This document shows, one piece after another, positions 61,911 through 64,000 of a DNA stretch of 64,000 nucleotides. This stretch comes from Loigolactobacillus binensis (GTDB lineage Bacteria > Bacillota > Bacilli > Lactobacillales > Lactobacillaceae). The stretch covers positions 62,001 to 126,000 of the forward strand of contig NZ_BJDN01000001.1 in NCBI RefSeq assembly GCF_005405165.1. The letters run 5' to 3'. The notes beneath the pieces were generated by a model. It saw only the letters and a list, made by a program, of their open reading frames with translations. It did not search any database and was not told the origin of the DNA. Numbering within the stretch: the stretch's first letter is position 1; every line of letters starts with the position of its first letter. The position numbers and the translations under genes were made by a program.

Positions 61911-62303
61911 ATGCGTAAATTGGTTATTAAACCACGCAATATAGTTAAGCTGATTTTACTTGGAGTGATTTTAATTAGTTTTGGTAGTGGTTACTGTTAT
62001 TATTCATCTTCTATGTGGGGCGAGAACAGTTTAGTTGAAGCGAGTACGCAGACCATGAAATCTGATGCTCATGTTATTATTCAAACAGATAACACACAAA
62101 GCGTGGTTACTGCTGACCAGGCCCAAGCTACCATGGCTGCTGGTGTGACGGCAATTAAACCAACGGTGATCGTAACCACAACTGCATTGCCTCAAACTGG
62201 GGCTGATCATGAACAGACACTAATGATTACATTAGTCGGTATGATTGGTATAGTTAGTGCAATAGGATTATTAAATTTAAGAAGGAGCGGCACTATAAGT
62301 TAG
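61911..62303 (+). CDS. Small LPXTG-anchored surface protein of WxL locus
   Basis: A 130-residue protein with an N-terminal signal helix (VKLILLGVILISFGSGYCYY) and a C-terminal sorting signal: LPQTG (about residue 98), a hydrophobic helix and a basic tail (RRSG). A sortase would link it to peptidoglycan. Small LPXTG proteins of this kind accompany WxL/DUF916 operons. AAAGGAGG places the start at ATG 61911. Confidence 0.85.
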   Translation: MRKLVIKPRNIVKLILLGVILISFGSGYCYYSSSMWGENSLVEASTQTMKSDAHVIIQTDNTQSVVTADQAQATMAAGVTAIKPTVIVTTTALPQTGADHEQTLMITLVGMIGIVSAIGLLNLRRSGTIS

Positions 62304-62376
62304 CTTTATTAGTAGCCTATTGCAATTGGACGGTTAAATCGTCAAAAAAATAAGGACCTTGAGAGGGGAAAACATC

Positions 62377-63129
62377 ATGCAACTTTCTACTAAGTTAGTG
62401 ACATTAATGGGGACAGCGGTGTTAGGTTTCAGTGCATTTGTGCCCGCCATTGGCGTAAGTGCCGCCACTGGATTTATTACTGGGACAAATGAGCCGACCG
62501 CTACTTTGCCGGCAGCTACTTCTGCCGATCCGAATGACACTGCTGGAACTGCTTCTGGCCAGTCTGATGCACATGTTACTGTGACTACTGGTTATTTGAC
62601 TTTAATGCAGGTGCCAGATTTTAACTTTGGCGTGGTTCAACCAGGAACTAATAACAAAATTTTAAAAGATAACGTCGGGTTGGCTACGGATGATGGTAAT
62701 AGTGACGGGATATTACAGGTCAATGATTATCGTAGCGGTGCTGATGATACTGCCACAGGTTTAGGGTATACAGTAACTGCTAAATTAGGGACTTTTACCG
62801 GCTTAGCTGACCCCACCGGTGTTGCGGGTGGCGCTGCAGAAGCCGGGACTTCAACTGATGCTGGGTTTAAACTTAACCTTAATCAGGCAGCCTTAGGAAC
62901 GCAAACGGGTAGTACCACAACTTCAGGTGAATCTGTAGCGGCAGCCTTAACTGAAGGTGGCTCTGGACAAGTTATTAATTTTGCTGCTGGTAGTGGTTAT
63001 GGTTCAACGGTTGTTGACTACGCCGCCAAATCTGCCGCAACCTTGAATGTACCGGCGACGGTAGCGAAAGGTTCATATGATGCACCGATCACTTGGACAG
63101 TCAGTGCTGCCCCAGGAACCAATGCTTAA
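62377..63129 (+). CDS. WxL-domain surface protein
   Basis: A 250-residue secreted protein: signal peptide ending at VSA-AT, then a single WxL-type domain with the typical VPDFNFGVVQPG and terminal ITWTVSAAPGTNA; note WTV where the canonical second motif is WxL. WxL domains bind peptidoglycan non-covalently and interact with the DUF916/DUF3324 partner. Gene order here (LPXTG, WxL, DUF916) matches the standard operon. GAGAGGGG precedes ATG 62377. Confidence 0.88.
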   Translation: MQLSTKLVTLMGTAVLGFSAFVPAIGVSAATGFITGTNEPTATLPAATSADPNDTAGTASGQSDAHVTVTTGYLTLMQVPDFNFGVVQPGTNNKILKDNVGLATDDGNSDGILQVNDYRSGADDTATGLGYTVTAKLGTFTGLADPTGVAGGAAEAGTSTDAGFKLNLNQAALGTQTGSTTTSGESVAAALTEGGSGQVINFAAGSGYGSTVVDYAAKSAATLNVPATVAKGSYDAPITWTVSAAPGTNA

Positions 63130-63159
63130 TTAGCTTCATAATGAGTTAGGATCATTTGC

Positions 63160-63206
63160 TAAAGGGGGAAGGCAGCTGAGCTGGCGTACCCCTTTATTTT
63201 TATAGC
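63160..63206 (+). terminator. Terminator-like hairpin between WxL and DUF916 genes
   Basis: TAAAGGGG ... CCCCTTTA with an internal GCAGC/GCTGG pairing, followed by TTTTTA. Suggests most WxL mRNA ends before the DUF916 gene. Confidence 0.7.
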
Positions 63207-63339
63207 GTATCAGGGAAACGGTCGGTCTGATCAAAGCATTAGATATTGTATTCAGGATTATTCGGCTGGGTAGCCAAAGGCAGCAATTAGGTTCAAGATG
63301 ATATTATCAGTAGTTGTAAATTGAGTGGGGGTCGATGAA

Positions 63340-64000
63340 ATGAAATGGTTACGAACTTGGGGACTAGCATTATTAATCTTATTTTTGGGTGGCTTAATTG
63401 GTGGTCGCCAAGTGCAGGCAGCAACGAACAGTAATTTTACGGTGCTGCCGCAGTATTCAGAAAATCAACGGGCCCAGAATGGGTATATTAATGTGTTGGC
63501 AACACCAGGCCAACAACAAACGATTACCGTGGCCGTTAAGAATTTAACCCAAAAAGAGCGTACTTTCGCTGCCGCACTTTACACCGGCTACACCAGTGCT
63601 AATGGGCAAATTGCTTACGATAAGGCGGCAATACCTAAAGATAGTACGCTGACTTATTCATTACGCCAACAAACCGAAAAGCCAAGGAAGCAGATCGTCA
63701 AGGTCGCCGCGAATGGCAGCACCAATGTGACCTTTATCGTTAACGTGCCTAACAAAAGCTTTCCTGGATTGATCGCCGGTGGGGTACGAGTATGGCCTTT
63801 GCATGAAAAGGCTGAAGTGACCACTACGCAAAAGCAGACCTTGATGCGAAATAAATATGCCTTTGGGATGCCGGTGTTGATTCGGGTTCGCGATGTGGTG
63901 GGTAACGCCAAGCTAAAATTAAATAATATTTATCCCGGGATCAAAAATGGGCGCACTACGGTTTTTGTGAATACGCAAAATACAGCGCCGTGGCTATTAC
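63340..64000 (+). CDS. DUF916 (WxL-interacting) surface protein, 3' truncated by window
   Basis: The first 220 codons of a DUF916/DUF3324-type protein. Signal peptide [18 protein letters not shown]...ending near VQA-AT, then the DUF916 domain (FTVLPQYSENQRAQNGYINVLATPGQQQTITVAVKNLT and FPGLIAGGVRVW). In family members a DUF3324 domain and a C-terminal membrane helix follow, beyond the window. Together with the WxL protein it forms a cell-wall complex. Start ATG 63340, GTGGGGGTCG upstream; no stop reached. Confidence 0.9.
   Translation, partial: MKWLRTWGLALLILFLGGLIGGRQVQAATNSNFTVLPQYSENQRAQNGYINVLATPGQQQTITVAVKNLTQKERTFAAALYTGYTSANGQIAYDKAAIPKDSTLTYSLRQQTEKPRKQIVKVAANGSTNVTFIVNVPNKSFPGLIAGGVRVWPLHEKAEVTTTQKQTLMRNKYAFGMPVLIRVRDVVGNAKLKLNNIYPGIKNGRTTVFVNTQNTAPWLL

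Noticed and set aside
1..64000. CRISPR arrays, prophage and insertion sequences
   Set aside because: No regularly spaced repeats, cas, integrase, capsid or transposase genes were seen.

Overview
The window looks like a chromosomal segment of a low-to-moderate GC Gram-positive lactic acid bacterium of the family Lactobacillaceae. A Loigolactobacillus-like organism would fit, but genus is an inference I cannot test. Support comes from two Nox-type NADH oxidases, a WxL/LPXTG/DUF916 surface locus, a KxYKxGKxW signal peptide on a LysM glucosaminidase, four T-box leaders, VIT-family metal transporters next to a PerR repressor, an FLP-type Crp/Fnr regulator, and partial menaquinone genes. I see no prophage, insertion sequence or CRISPR array.

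Layout. 1-7.6 kb: small membrane and DUF proteins, a tandemly duplicated small-RNA-like unit (1699-2125), a zinc-free quinone oxidoreductase, bioY with a BirA-like operator, an LCP cell-wall ligase, a CPBP protease, and an FLP regulator behind a perfect FNR-type box. 7.6-13.6 kb: a three-gene operon (acetoacetate-decarboxylase fold, SDR, Fe-S flavin enone reductase) divergent from a PucR-type regulator; it resembles the hydroxy/oxo fatty acid (CLA-DH/CLA-DC) system of Lactiplantibacillus plantarum but with another reductase type. 13.7-21 kb: two tandem aldehyde dehydrogenases and an amino-acid ABC transporter under a T-box. 22-26 kb: an EAL protein divergent from a nox-GGDEF pair, a compact cyclic-di-GMP module. 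26-33.6 kb: UPF0316, DUF1836/hemolysin III, an autolysin-like protein, a phosphatase, and menE-menB/menI.

33.66-34.19 kb holds what I consider the most interesting object: an autonomous, about 530-nt, highly structured non-coding RNA gene on the minus strand. It has its own promoter, its 5' and 3' ends pair with each other, it contains a duplicated two-hairpin module, and it ends in an intrinsic terminator. In size and style it resembles the giant ornate RNAs of the ROOL/GOLLD kind. 34.4-38 kb: perR with PerR boxes before itself and before two VIT genes, then an MFS exporter. 38-49 kb: serS, msrA and tyrS (each with a T-box), a LysM-3D protein, a secreted nuclease, ackA, thioredoxin and a second phosphatase. 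49.5-64 kb: tRNA-Ala(CGC), a five-LysM glucosaminidase, asnB, a cysteine-less CsoR-family repressor beside a second nox, a TetR-controlled ABC exporter, and the start of a WxL surface-protein operon that runs off the window.

Together the genes show a strong redox/oxygen theme (FLP, PerR, two Nox, MsrA, thioredoxin, quinone and flavin oxidoreductases, Men genes) and a cell-wall theme (LCP, glucosaminidases, LysM, AsnB, WxL). All functions are read from sequence motifs and family knowledge; no search was run.
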